Source: Comamonas sp. KCTC 72670
GTDB lineage: Bacteria; Myxococcota; Myxococcia; Myxococcales; Myxococcaceae
Direction: 5' to 3'
Assembly: GCA_014656495.1 (NCBI GenBank)
Contig: BNCN01000004.1
Coordinates: forward strand, 186,001 to 250,000
Length of the DNA stretch: 64,000 bases
Below the pieces are notes generated by a model. It saw nothing but the letters and a program-made list of their open reading frames with translations. It had not been told where the DNA came from and searched no databases. This document shows positions 55,279 to 63,808 of this stretch, one piece after another. How positions within the stretch are numbered: position 1 is the first letter of the stretch; every line of letters starts with the position of its first letter. The translations under genes were made by a program, and so were the position numbers.

Positions 55279-55599
55279 TCAGTCCAGGCTGTTCTTCACC
55301 TGGTCCAGGCTCTTGCTCGGGTCGAGCACCATGCCGAACTTCTTCTGCAGGTAGCTCTTGGCCTGGCCGCGCAGCAGCATGCCCGGGTCGGTGCCTTCAC
55401 CTTCCACGGCCTTGTCGGTGATGACGAACGAGGCGTCCATCTGGATGCCCATCACCTTGCCGACGATTTTCGCGCCTTCCCCCTGCCAGTCCGCCTTCAC
55501 GCCGTACTTGCCGCCCCAGTACTGGAGCAGCTGCTCGACGCGCTGCTTGACCTCCTCCTTCGGGAGGGAGTGGGGGATATCGAACTTCATCATTCCCAT
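55279..55599 (-). CDS. Polyhydroxyalkanoic-acid-system family protein
   Basis: A 106-residue small protein (KFDIPHSLPKEEVKQRVEQLLQYWGGKYGV, IQMDASFVITDKAVEGEG, ARSYLQKKFG-type end). It resembles the PHA_gran_rgn family of granule-linked proteins. AGGAG is placed 7 bases before ATG 55599. The family name says little about actual function. Confidence 0.72.
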   Translation of the reverse strand: MGMMKFDIPHSLPKEEVKQRVEQLLQYWGGKYGVKADWQGEGAKIVGKVMGIQMDASFVITDKAVEGEGTDPGMLLRGQAKSYLQKKFGMVLDPSKSLDQVKNSLD

Positions 55600-55703
55600 G
55601 GCTGGCTCCTGATCTCGGTGTCCCGCTTCGAGCGTTTAGCCGCGCCCGAGCGGGAATGGAACCGCCGTCTCACTTTTGAGCGCGCGGATGTCAACAGCCA
55701 TGC

Positions 55704-57170
55704 TCACCCGGCTGCCTTCCGTCGAACGCGCTTGAGCTTCACCGGTGGGTCGCCTGGCCGGCCCCAGCGCTCCAGGTAGGGCGCCAGGTCGAACTTGTCC
55801 GCCGTGCGGGCCGAGCTCATGGGCCGCACCTTGCCCAGCACCTTCCGCTCCTGGAAGGGCCGGTCGTGCAGGCCCAGCACCCACATGAAGTTGGCGACGC
55901 TTGCGGGGTCTCGCCCGTCCACGGCGTACTTGTCATTGAGGAACGCGATGCGCTGCAGCGCCACCTTGGCAGACGGGCTCCACTCCAGGAGCTTCTTGCC
56001 CCAGAGCATGCGCAGGTAGTTGTGGATGCGGCCGCGCTCCATCAGCTCGCGCTGGGCCGCGTTCCACAGGCCGTCCTCGGTGCGGGCCGCCTCCAACTGC
56101 TTCATCGAGTAGCGGTGCTCGCGCGCGTCCTCCTGGTGCTTCGTGAGCGACTCGCGGGCCCAGGGCGGCAGGGAGGCGACGGAGAGCTGCTGCGGGCCCG
56201 GCGTGTGGAAGCAGTAGTTGAAGCCGAGCTCGCGACGCACGAGCAGCTCCTCGACGAAGCTCTGGACAGACGGGTCCTTCGCGCCGCGGGCCTTGATGGC
56301 GGCGCGCGCGGCCTCGCCGGGGAAGAGGTTGCCCCAGTGGAAGAACGGGGACAGCCCCGAGGACTGCGCGAGGCCCGGGTCGTTCCGGCCGGTGTCGTAG
56401 CCCTCCAGCTTGCGGCGGATGAAGTCACGCATCGCCTTGAGGCCGGCCTGCCGTCCGCCTCGCTCGGCGATGGGGGCCACGGCGTGGTCCAGGTCGAAGG
56501 TGTGCAGGGCCTCGCGGGCCGCGTGCGCGTCGGCCGTGGCGAAGTCCGGAGACAGCTTGCGCCCGGCCGCGGCGGCCTTCACGTCGCGGGAGGGGACGGT
56601 GCGCTCCAGGTACTCGGGCCACAGCTTCCGCAGCTTGGGGCGCAGCGTGTACGCGCCAATCTGCCGCGTGGCGATGCGTTGCATGGGCACCACGCACGAG
56701 GCGTCCACCGCGAACAGCGGCACGTCCAGCGCCTTGGCCGCGCCGCGGAGGTGCCCCGGGATGATGAACGTGGGGAACAGGTCCGAGACGACGGCGGCGG
56801 CGCGGCGGCCCAGCTCGGCCAGCCGGGGACGGTGCTCCTTCGTCGTCCGGGGCAGCTCCAGCCAATACGGCAGGCCGCGCGCGGCGCAGCCCTCGGCCAT
56901 GTCCATCATCCCCTCCAGGGCCCAGGCGTGGAGCCGGTCCGAGGCGTGGGGGTAGTCCGGGCGGATGGCTTGATAGACGACGACGGGGAGCCCCAGTTGG
57001 TTGCCCAATCCAATGGCCGCGTCGAGCGCGTGGTTCTGCTCGGCGCGATGGTTCACCATGCACCAGTACAGGACGAACTCACGGCGGCCGGAGGGGAGGG
57101 GAAGGTCCTTCACCACCTGGACACGGGAGGAGTCGACGCCGAGCTCGGACCACGAGAAGCCTTCGGGCAT
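55704..57170 (-). CDS. phrA: Class II CPD photolyase
   Basis: A 488-residue enzyme. LPSGRREFVLYWCMVNHRAEQNHALDAAI, LGLPVVVYQAI, FVEELLVRRELGFNYCFH and the C-terminal MLWGKKLLEWSP, FLNDKYAVDGRDP and FMWVLGLHDRPFQERKVLGKVRPMS are class II photolyase signatures. It repairs cyclobutane pyrimidine dimers using blue light, FAD and an antenna. M. xanthus has a class II photolyase gene beside frz, which supports the symbol. ATG 57170 is preferred to the upstream frame. Confidence 0.9.
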   Translation of the reverse strand: MPEGFSWSELGVDSSRVQVVKDLPLPSGRREFVLYWCMVNHRAEQNHALDAAIGLGNQLGLPVVVYQAIRPDYPHASDRLHAWALEGMMDMAEGCAARGLPYWLELPRTTKEHRPRLAELGRRAAAVVSDLFPTFIIPGHLRGAAKALDVPLFAVDASCVVPMQRIATRQIGAYTLRPKLRKLWPEYLERTVPSRDVKAAAAGRKLSPDFATADAHAAREALHTFDLDHAVAPIAERGGRQAGLKAMRDFIRRKLEGYDTGRNDPGLAQSSGLSPFFHWGNLFPGEAARAAIKARGAKDPSVQSFVEELLVRRELGFNYCFHTPGPQQLSVASLPPWARESLTKHQEDAREHRYSMKQLEAARTEDGLWNAAQRELMERGRIHNYLRMLWGKKLLEWSPSAKVALQRIAFLNDKYAVDGRDPASVANFMWVLGLHDRPFQERKVLGKVRPMSSARTADKFDLAPYLERWGRPGDPPVKLKRVRRKAAG

Positions 57171-57328
57171 GGTGACCCACTGATACGCGAGCTGCGTTCG
57201 CGCCGCGGAAGAAAAGAAGTGCGTGGCTGTGAACGTCCACTGGCGGAAGTCAGCGGACGCTCCAAATTCCGGCACTGGGGGACGGGTTGTGGTTTTCTGC
57301 CTCCCGGCCGGACCGAAGGAGTCCTTGC

Positions 57329-58768
57329 GTGTCACTTCTGAGAAGCTGGAGCAGCCTTTCCATCACCGTCCTCGCTCTCGCGCTGACCCTCCCGGAGTCC
57401 GCGAAGGCGCAGGCCGGCGGGACCTATCCATCACCCGGGTCCGCGCCGCCGCCCGCCGCTCCGACGGGTTACGCGGCGCCGCCGCAGCCCACCTATCGTC
57501 AGGCGGGGTCGGACGCGCAGCCCGCGGACCCGTATGTGCAGCCGCCCGCGCAGCAGCAGCCGGCGGACCCGTACGCGCAGCCGCCTTCGCAGCAGCCCGC
57601 GGACCCCTACGGGCAGCCGACCTCGCAGCAGCCCGCGGACCCCTACGGGCAGCCGTCTTCGCAGCAGCCGGCGGACCCGTATGCGCAGCCGCCTTCGCAG
57701 CAGCCCGCGGACTCGTACGCGCAGCCGCCCGCGGATCCGTATGCGCAGCCTCAGCAGGGGGCCTATCCGCCCGCGCAGGGTGTCTATCCGTCGCCGGACC
57801 GGTCCTCGACCGTGAGCGACGCGCCGACGCTGCCGCCGGATGAGGACTCGTTGCGGACGCGGCCCCAGTCGCCGCTGACGCCGGACGGGCGCGCCACGGC
57901 CAAGGCCTCCTCGGCCGTGCCTCCCATGGAGGACACGGGCGTGATGCTGGATGGCCGTCCGCGCCAGGGCCCCTTCCTGTCCGGCCCGGGCAGCCTCACC
58001 TTCATCGTGCACCACACGACGCTGGGCGCGCTGGGCGGGTTCTTCACGCAGGCGTTCGCCAGCGACTTCAACTTCGACAAGAGCTCGCGCGAGGCGATGC
58101 TCGCGGGCACGCTCATTGGCGCGGGCCTGGGCTTCGGCGCCGCGTCGTGGTGGCAGTTCAACAACTGGGTGGACCGGCCCATGTCCAACTTCGGCATCGC
58201 CAACTCGGTGGTGGGCGGCATGTTCACCGCGGGCCTGATGGACCTGTTCACCCAGGACGCGGGCGTGCTGACGTGGTCCGCCTTCCTGGGCGCCGAGCTG
58301 GGTGCGTGGCTCACGGCGGGCATTGGCGGTGGCCAGCTTCCGCTGAACGACGGGTTGCTCATCTCCTCGGGCGCGGGTTGGGGCGGCGCCTACGCGGCCC
58401 TGCTGCTGGCCATCATCCACTTCTCGGGGACGCCGGTGTCCGGCAAGACGTGGCGCGACACGCTGCTGCTGGCGCCGGGCATTGGCGCGGGCGCGCTGGC
58501 CCTGGCCACCATGCGGTACAACCCGACGCCGTCCCAAATCATCCGGGCGAACATCTTCGGCGGCGGCGTGGGCGCGGTGGTGCTGCTCATCTCCGGTCTG
58601 GTGTTGGGCGGCTTCGACCAGTCCACGCCGTACGTCCTGTCCTTCCTGGGGTCGGCGGGCGCCATCACCACGGTGAGCCTGCTGTGGGAGGAGAGCGTGG
58701 ACCGCTCCGCCCTGAAGATGTCCGGCCGCAAGGAGAAGGAGCGGCCGTACACGAACGTCTGGTGGTAG
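57329..58768 (+). CDS. Signal-bearing protein with QQPADPYxQPxS repeats and membrane domain
   Basis: A 479-residue protein from GTG 57329 (AAGGAG upstream). A signal peptide (SITVLALALTLPESAKAQA) is followed by residues ~35-150 with imperfect repeats of about 12 residues, QQPADPYxQPPS. The C-terminal half has several hydrophobic segments (TTLGALGGFFTQAF, GTLIGAGLGFGAASWW, GGAYAALLLAIIHF, GGGVGAVVLLISGLVLGGF). Probably an envelope membrane protein with an extended Pro-rich linker. Function unknown. Confidence 0.75.
   Translation: MSLLRSWSSLSITVLALALTLPESAKAQAGGTYPSPGSAPPPAAPTGYAAPPQPTYRQAGSDAQPADPYVQPPAQQQPADPYAQPPSQQPADPYGQPTSQQPADPYGQPSSQQPADPYAQPPSQQPADSYAQPPADPYAQPQQGAYPPAQGVYPSPDRSSTVSDAPTLPPDEDSLRTRPQSPLTPDGRATAKASSAVPPMEDTGVMLDGRPRQGPFLSGPGSLTFIVHHTTLGALGGFFTQAFASDFNFDKSSREAMLAGTLIGAGLGFGAASWWQFNNWVDRPMSNFGIANSVVGGMFTAGLMDLFTQDAGVLTWSAFLGAELGAWLTAGIGGGQLPLNDGLLISSGAGWGGAYAALLLAIIHFSGTPVSGKTWRDTLLLAPGIGAGALALATMRYNPTPSQIIRANIFGGGVGAVVLLISGLVLGGFDQSTPYVLSFLGSAGAITTVSLLWEESVDRSALKMSGRKEKERPYTNVWW
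57541..57720 (+). repeat. Tandem repeat encoding QQPADPYxQPxS
   Basis: Five or so imperfect copies of a ~36-bp unit (beginning CAGCAGCCCGCGGACCC) encode QQPADPYxQPxS. Units vary at a few bases. Such in-frame repeats can expand or contract without breaking the frame. Confidence 0.75.
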
Positions 58769-58836
58769 ACGCGGGATGAAGCAGGCTGGCGAGCGCCATG
58801 GCACGGCGGGGCAGGAGGCACCACCTTCCCCCCGAC

Positions 58837-59982
58837 ATGGCGCGCGTCAATCCCTTCACGGCCCTTCTCGCCCCGCTGGAGTCCTCGCTGGAGCCCAGCG
58901 GCCACGTGCCGCGTGGCAACGCGGTGCCCCAGCCTTCTCACGTCCGGCCACTGCTGGAGGCCGCCAATCCCGCGGCCGAGCTGCGGCGGTTGCGCGACGC
59001 CGGCACGTTGCTGAGAGACGCTCGGCCCGCGATGTACCTGGTCGAAATCCAGGGGCCCGCTGGGAAGCTGGGCGGGCCTCCGGTGCGCTTCCTGCTCTGT
59101 GCCCTCAATCCGGACGGGGTCGCGTCCCTGGAGCACGACCCCTACCGCCCCCGCGCCTGGGAGGCCGAGCCCGCCGTCACGCTCACCGCGGACGACCATG
59201 GCGTGTTGCGAGGGCTGCTCGCGGAGGCCTCGGAGCGGGCCATCGTCATGTGGCAGGGGCAGTTCGGGCAGAACACCCTGTGCTTGCGGCGCATCGAGCC
59301 CTCGCCCGTGTCGAAGCGGCTTCAGGCCGTCCTGGACGAGGCGCCCATGCGCCCGCTGGCGGCGCTGGACGAGCGAGGCCCCACGTTGGCGGCCGTCGTC
59401 CCCCTGTCCGACCCAGGCCTGGAGCTCCTGCCCATCCACCGGGCGCTCAAGGGCGTGGAGACCTTCAAGGAGGAGACGTTCCTCACGCTGGTGACGGCGT
59501 ATGCGCGCGTCTATGAGCTGGACGAGCCGCTGAACACCCCCCGTGGGCTGGCGGTGGCGCGCGAGCGCCTGGCCACGCTCATCACCGGGCACCACGCGGT
59601 GCTGCTGGTGCTTCCGGGGGGCCGGGGCCGCATCCTCCGGTTCCGACAGGGCCTGGACCTGGCGCATCTGAAGGGCGCCCCACGCAATCCCACGCTGCGG
59701 AGCCTGGACCTCGCGCTGCTCAACGCGCTCGTGCTGCGGACCGTGCTGGGCATCAAGGACCCGGAGGCTCCAGGGCACTCGCAGGTGTACCCGGTGCAGG
59801 GGCTGTCCTCGCTGGTGGAGGGCGTCGAGTCCGGCATGTTCCAGGCGGGCTTCGCGCTCAATCCCCCGCCGCTGTGGGAGGTGCGCGCGGTGATGGAGGC
59901 CCAGGCCACGCTGCCGCCGAGCACGCTGCGCGTCGAGCCCTTGCCACCCGCGGGGCTGCTCTTCCTGGACCGGGAAGCCTGA
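58837..59982 (+). CDS. DUF1015-family protein
   Basis: A 381-residue protein (394 if the ATG at 58798 is used). It begins MARVNPFTALLAPLE, which is the family start, and has PLSDPGLELLPIHRALKG (the LPTHR signature) and AVRERLATLITGHH-like central segments. The ADGHHR element of many DUF1015 proteins is not recognisable. DUF1015 proteins have no firmly assigned reaction. Confidence 0.8.
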   Translation: MARVNPFTALLAPLESSLEPSGHVPRGNAVPQPSHVRPLLEAANPAAELRRLRDAGTLLRDARPAMYLVEIQGPAGKLGGPPVRFLLCALNPDGVASLEHDPYRPRAWEAEPAVTLTADDHGVLRGLLAEASERAIVMWQGQFGQNTLCLRRIEPSPVSKRLQAVLDEAPMRPLAALDERGPTLAAVVPLSDPGLELLPIHRALKGVETFKEETFLTLVTAYARVYELDEPLNTPRGLAVARERLATLITGHHAVLLVLPGGRGRILRFRQGLDLAHLKGAPRNPTLRSLDLALLNALVLRTVLGIKDPEAPGHSQVYPVQGLSSLVEGVESGMFQAGFALNPPPLWEVRAVMEAQATLPPSTLRVEPLPPAGLLFLDREA

Positions 59983-60308
59983 CCGGGCGGCGTGAAGGGA
60001 ATGACCCCAGCACCGTCGGAGTACCTGTCCCCCCGCGCACCGCTCGCGCCCCAGCCGGGGCCAGGGGAGACACTCGATTCGATGGGCGGCGGCCGGGTTC
60101 AGGTGCGGCAGCGCCGTCATGGGTACCGCGTCACGTTGTACCCGTGATTGCCCGGCACGAGCTGGCGTGTGAGCTCCCAGCGGGGGGGCGCCGCGGAGCA
60201 CCTGTTGGTGCCGCGCGGCGCGTTGTTCATGGTGTACCCGGCGTCACGTCTCGGAGCGCTGACGTCCGTGTTTCGGCTGCACTGGCTGGAGCCACGCACC
60301 GCGACCCG
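59983..60308. other. Gap without confident gene
   Basis: 326 bp between the DUF1015 gene and the lipoprotein. A minus-strand frame (60117-60299) ends LTRQLVPGNHGYNVTRYP but has weak codon bias and no good start; it may be a gene remnant. Nothing else seen. Confidence 0.4.
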
Positions 60309-60551
60309 TTACAGGCAGTCCGCGACGCACTCGTCGATGCACGCCTGGTTGGTGGAGCCACACTGCTGGCGACAGATTTTGTTGCAGAAGCAAGTGGGAT
60401 TGTCTTCGCATGCCTGGGCACTGACGTTCGAATCGGGCACGCCCGCCGGGTCGGTCGCGGGCGCCTGCAGCTCATCCGTCATCGGCGCGCCACAGCCCGC
60501 CATCAACCCGAGCACAGCCACGGCAGCCAACCACGTGTTTGCCTTTCGCAT
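60309..60551 (-). CDS. Small cysteine-rich lipoprotein
   Basis: An 80-residue lipoprotein: signal with lipobox LMAGC, then eight cysteines in the last 35 residues (CEDNPTCFCNKICRQQCG, ACIDECVADCL), suggesting disulfides or metal binding. The start is ATG 60551; 60578 is also open. Cys-rich small lipoproteins are frequent in myxobacteria. Function unknown. Confidence 0.7.
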   Translation of the reverse strand: MRKANTWLAAVAVLGLMAGCGAPMTDELQAPATDPAGVPDSNVSAQACEDNPTCFCNKICRQQCGSTNQACIDECVADCL

Positions 60552-60798
60552 TCGCCATGTCCCTTGTCTGTCGCGCAAGAGTGCGCGGCCGGGAGTCTAA
60601 ACCCAGACGACATGGGGCGGCCAGCATTGCAGTGATGCCATCCAATGACAGCCACATGCCTCGGTGGAGCTGTGTTCGTCCGCCGGATGGCGGACCGAGT
60701 CAGTCGCTGAAGGTCGAAAAGCAGACGCGGTACGGGCTGGGGTGGGTTGCCTTCCACGCCCATGCAGGTGCAGCGTCGGCCCGATGTCCGCGTGCCCG

Positions 60799-61713
60799 TC
60801 AGCGCGTCTCGCGGCGCCGCCGAACCCAGGTCTCGAAGCTCGTGGTGGACAGGCCGTAGGAGCGAGCGATTTCGGGCCGGGCCAGCACCGGGGCGACGTT
60901 CATGTACGTCATGCCTTGTGCCACGCCGGGATGCAGGCCCGCCGAGATGGCCTCCTCAATGGTGCCGGCCTTGACGCTGTACTCCTTGCCATCGACGCGC
61001 GAGAGGACCTCGGCGATTTGAGGAAGCGTGAGCAGGTCGCTCGCGAGCTGCAGCGTCACCCCGTGGAACGTCGCGGGATCGTTGATGGCCGCCGCCGCTG
61101 CCTGGCCGATGTCCTCCGGCGCGATCAGGGGGATGAGGCGCTCGGGTTGAATCACCGTGAGCAGGATGCGCCCATCCACGAAGCCGGCGGGATCCAGCAT
61201 CGGATGGTCCATGAAGGTGGCGGGGAGGATGAGCGTCCAGTGCTTGAACCCCGCGGTGCGCACGAGGTCGCAGGTGGCGAGCTTGTTCTCCCAATAGGTC
61301 TCGTGCGCCTTCCAGCGGCCCTCCGCCCAGCCCTCGATGTCGCGGTGGTCGCCCACGCCGGAGGTCGCGGTGTGCACGAACGTCTCGACACCTTCGGCCA
61401 GCGCGGCCTCCACGAGGTTCCTCCCTTGCTGGAGCTCCTTGCTGAAGTCGATACCGGTCGCGGAGACGATGGGGGACTGCATCGAGAAGACCGCCCGGGC
61501 CCCCGCGCAGGCGGCACGCAAGGACGCCAGATCGTCGAGGTCACCGACGACCACCTCGGCGCCCGCCGCCGCGAGGGCCTTGGCGTTGGGCGCCTCCGGA
61601 TTGCGCACCAGCACGCGCACGGCGGTGCCGCCTCCGGCCAGCAGCGCCCGGGCGGTGGCACCCCCCTGACGCCCCGTGGCCGCGGTGACGAGAACGGGCT
61701 TGTTGCTGCTCAT
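60799..61713 (-). CDS. NmrA-family NAD(P)-binding protein
   Basis: A 304-residue atypical SDR. VLVTAATGRQGGATARALLAGG is a GxxGxxG dinucleotide site; VVVGDLDDLASLRAACAGARAVFS follows. It lacks the classic YxxxK. NmrA-like proteins act as redox sensors or reductases. GAGGAG is 6 bases before ATG 61713. It is divergent from the tetR gene. Confidence 0.87.
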   Translation of the reverse strand: MSSNKPVLVTAATGRQGGATARALLAGGGTAVRVLVRNPEAPNAKALAAAGAEVVVGDLDDLASLRAACAGARAVFSMQSPIVSATGIDFSKELQQGRNLVEAALAEGVETFVHTATSGVGDHRDIEGWAEGRWKAHETYWENKLATCDLVRTAGFKHWTLILPATFMDHPMLDPAGFVDGRILLTVIQPERLIPLIAPEDIGQAAAAAINDPATFHGVTLQLASDLLTLPQIAEVLSRVDGKEYSVKAGTIEEAISAGLHPGVAQGMTYMNVAPVLARPEIARSYGLSTTSFETWVRRRRETR

Positions 61714-61731
61714 GGACAGCTCCTCGCGCAA

Positions 61732-61745
61732 GTGGGGGACCCCAC
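61732..61745. promoter_or_regulatory. Candidate TetR operator 1
   Basis: A palindrome GTGGGG-GA-CCCCAC lies in the divergent region, just downstream of the predicted nmrA transcript start. Confidence 0.5.
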
Positions 61746-61761
61746 CGTTTATTTTCGTGGT

Positions 61762-61790
61762 TAGATACGGAGGGGCACCCCGTTTGTCAA
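61762..61790 (-). promoter_or_regulatory. Consensus sigma-70 promoter of the nmrA gene, with operator 2 in its spacer
   Basis: On the minus strand, TTGACA (61785-61790) and TATCTA (61762-61767) are spaced 17 bp. Within the spacer is the palindrome GGGG-TG-CCCC (61772-61781), sharing the GGGG-NN-CCCC core of operator 1. A repressor bound there would block polymerase directly. Confidence 0.7.
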
Positions 61791-61820
61791 CGAAGGTTGA
61801 ATCGAGAGGAGAGAGTCGTC

Positions 61821-62372
61821 GTGGAGCGTGTGAAGCCGCTGCGCGCGGATGGGCAACGCAATCGGGAGCGGATCGCCACGGCGGCCGCGGAGCTGGTCGC
61901 CAGGGATGGCGCGCAGGCCTCGCTCGAGGAGATCGCGCGGCGGGCGGGGGTCGGTTCGGCGACGCTGCACCGGCACTTTCCGTCGCGGCAGTCGCTGTTG
62001 GAGACGGTGTTTCGCGACGGCATCGCGCAGCTCTGCGCGCGGGCCGCCGCGCAACCGGGCAAGGCACCTGCGGACGAGCTGGCCGCGTGGCTCGAGGAGG
62101 CGACCGTCTACACGGCGACCCACCGAGGCCTCGCCGAGGTGCTGCTGACGGGCCCAGATGCGCTGAAGGCCGAGGAGATCTGCGGCAGCGACAGACTTCG
62201 CGACGCGTTGAACGTCCTGGTGGAGCGGGCGTCCTCCATGGGCGCGATTCAGGCGGGCGCCACGACGGAAGACCTCATGATGCTGGCGAACGCGATCGCC
62301 ATCGCGAACGAAGATGATCCGGTCACCGCCCGCAGGGTGCTGCGCCTCGCGCTCGCCGGCATCCGCCGGTGA
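61821..62372 (+). CDS. TetR-family regulator
   Basis: A 183-residue repressor. The N-terminal HTH (IATAAAELVARDGAQASLEEIARRAGVGSATLHRHFPSRQSLLETVF) is typical TetR, followed by a helical ligand domain. The start is GTG 61821, with GAGGAGAG 8 bases upstream; TTG 61797 is also open. Divergent from nmrA and likely its regulator. Confidence 0.9.
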   Translation: MERVKPLRADGQRNRERIATAAAELVARDGAQASLEEIARRAGVGSATLHRHFPSRQSLLETVFRDGIAQLCARAAAQPGKAPADELAAWLEEATVYTATHRGLAEVLLTGPDALKAEEICGSDRLRDALNVLVERASSMGAIQAGATTEDLMMLANAIAIANEDDPVTARRVLRLALAGIRR

Positions 62373-62500
62373 ACGCCGCGAACAGGTGCCCTCAGTCCGT
62401 CCGCCGTGAGCGCGCGATGCGGCGCTCCCCGCACTGGAGCGCAGGGGCCGCTCAGGCGGACGCCCAGGCACGTTTCGACGCCCGGCCCGTCTGTCCATAC

Positions 62501-62528
62501 GTCCGGCCTTTCGAGTGAAAGGCCGGAC
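62501..62528. terminator. Perfect 12-bp hairpin between convergent genes
   Basis: GTCCGGCCTTTC / GAAAGGCCGGAC with loop GAGT. It lies between tetR (ends 62372) and the VWA gene (ends 62562). A strong candidate bidirectional terminator though without a T-run. Confidence 0.6.
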
Positions 62529-62561
62529 GACGGCATGTCACGGCGTCAACCGCGCCGGGAG

Positions 62562-63557
62562 TCAGTCGTCGGACAGCGTGGCGGAGCTGGTGCAGCCAAT
62601 ACCCCTGCCGAAGTTCGACAAGACCAGACTGTAATCGTCGTAGTCGATGACGCCGTCGAAGTTGAGGTCGGCGTTGGGATTCCCCGGGGGCACACGGTAG
62701 CCATAGTTCGCCAGAACCAGGTTGAGGTCGGAGTTGTCGACACAGAAGTCGCCGTTGGTGTCTCCAGCGATGGTGCGCGGCGCGGGCTGCGAGTCGAGGA
62801 CGAGCGTCATGCTTCCGCCGGTGTTTTGGACCAGGCCCGTCAGAAACGCGTAGAAGGAGCTCGGCAGCAGCGAGTGGGAAGCCTGCACCAGCGAACCATC
62901 GGCATTCCGCTCTGGCGTCGAGGAGCCCGTGCCCGTGAGCGTGAAATAGTCAGCGAAGACACGCGCATGGACGATGACGTTCATCGGCCCCGAGCCGGGC
63001 GGGAAGAACTTGGAGACCACCTTGGCTTGCCAGGTGCCGGCGGTGTAGTTGGGATAGACGTCCGTCGAGGGAGCGCTCGGGCCGGCACACTGGGAGCCCG
63101 GAGGGGAGCTGTTCTCCTCGCCATCGGAAAACAGCAGGAGCTCCTTGAGCATCAGGTTGCCTGGAGCCTGGGCTGGGAATGCGCGGAGCGAATCCACGAC
63201 GGAGCAGAGTGTGGAGGCCAGGGGGGTGGTTCCGCTCCCGACGTTCAGTCCCATGAGCAGGGTCTTCGCCGCCGTGAAGTTGTTCGAGAAATACAACACC
63301 GGGATGAATCCCGTTCCCTCGAAGGTCCAGATGGAAACATAGTTGCTGGCGCTGGTCAGCCTGGTCAGGTCGGTGTAGGCGGCGTGTTTGGCTGACTCGA
63401 AGCGTGACCTGCCTTCAGCAGGTCGCATGGCAGTCATTGAGCCGCTGCGATCCAGCACGATGGCGATGTGCCGCTCCACCGCCGCGGCGGCATCAAACGC
63501 TGACAGGGATGCCATCAGGAGCAGCGCCGTGAGCGGTAACTTCAGGGTCTTGAGCAT
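62562..63557 (-). CDS. Secreted VWA-domain protein with dockerin-like C-terminus
   Basis: A 331-residue protein. A signal peptide (LPLTALLLMASLSAFDAAAA) is followed by a von Willebrand A domain with MIDAS motif VLDRSGSM (D36) and FSDGEE. The C-terminal ~55 residues contain two calcium-loop repeats (DTNGDFCVDNSDLNLVLANYG and DLNFDGVIDYDDYSLVLSNFG) of the dockerin type I kind. GAGGAG precedes ATG 63557. Probably exported, binding a protein partner through the MIDAS metal. Confidence 0.83.
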   Translation of the reverse strand: MLKTLKLPLTALLLMASLSAFDAAAAVERHIAIVLDRSGSMTAMRPAEGRSRFESAKHAAYTDLTRLTSASNYVSIWTFEGTGFIPVLYFSNNFTAAKTLLMGLNVGSGTTPLASTLCSVVDSLRAFPAQAPGNLMLKELLLFSDGEENSSPPGSQCAGPSAPSTDVYPNYTAGTWQAKVVSKFFPPGSGPMNVIVHARVFADYFTLTGTGSSTPERNADGSLVQASHSLLPSSFYAFLTGLVQNTGGSMTLVLDSQPAPRTIAGDTNGDFCVDNSDLNLVLANYGYRVPPGNPNADLNFDGVIDYDDYSLVLSNFGRGIGCTSSATLSDD

Positions 63558-63808
63558 TTCAATCTCCTCATGAGGGTACGTGGGGCGGTACCGGGACGCC
63601 TTGCCCTCGCGCCACGCCAAGGCGAACCTGACTTCATGGCTGTGACGAAATCTCGAGATGAGGATTGGGGGGACAGTCTTTCGTCGGGTCGGGCGCGATA
63701 ATGCTTAGCGCCTTTCCGGCTTTCGCGAAAGAGGGGGAATGTCTGTTTGTTCGCGGTGTCTGTTGTTGTGTTTTGTCTATGTGTTTGCCGCGATGCGGGA
63801 AGCCCGCG
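63558..63808. other. Intergenic region
   Basis: 251 bp between the VWA gene start and the MFS stop. It should hold the VWA promoter, but I see no convincing -35/-10 pair and no coding frame. Confidence 0.4.

Noticed and set aside
60117-60299. Short minus-strand frame downstream of the DUF1015 gene
   Set aside because: No ribosome site, weak codon bias; possibly a gene remnant, not called.
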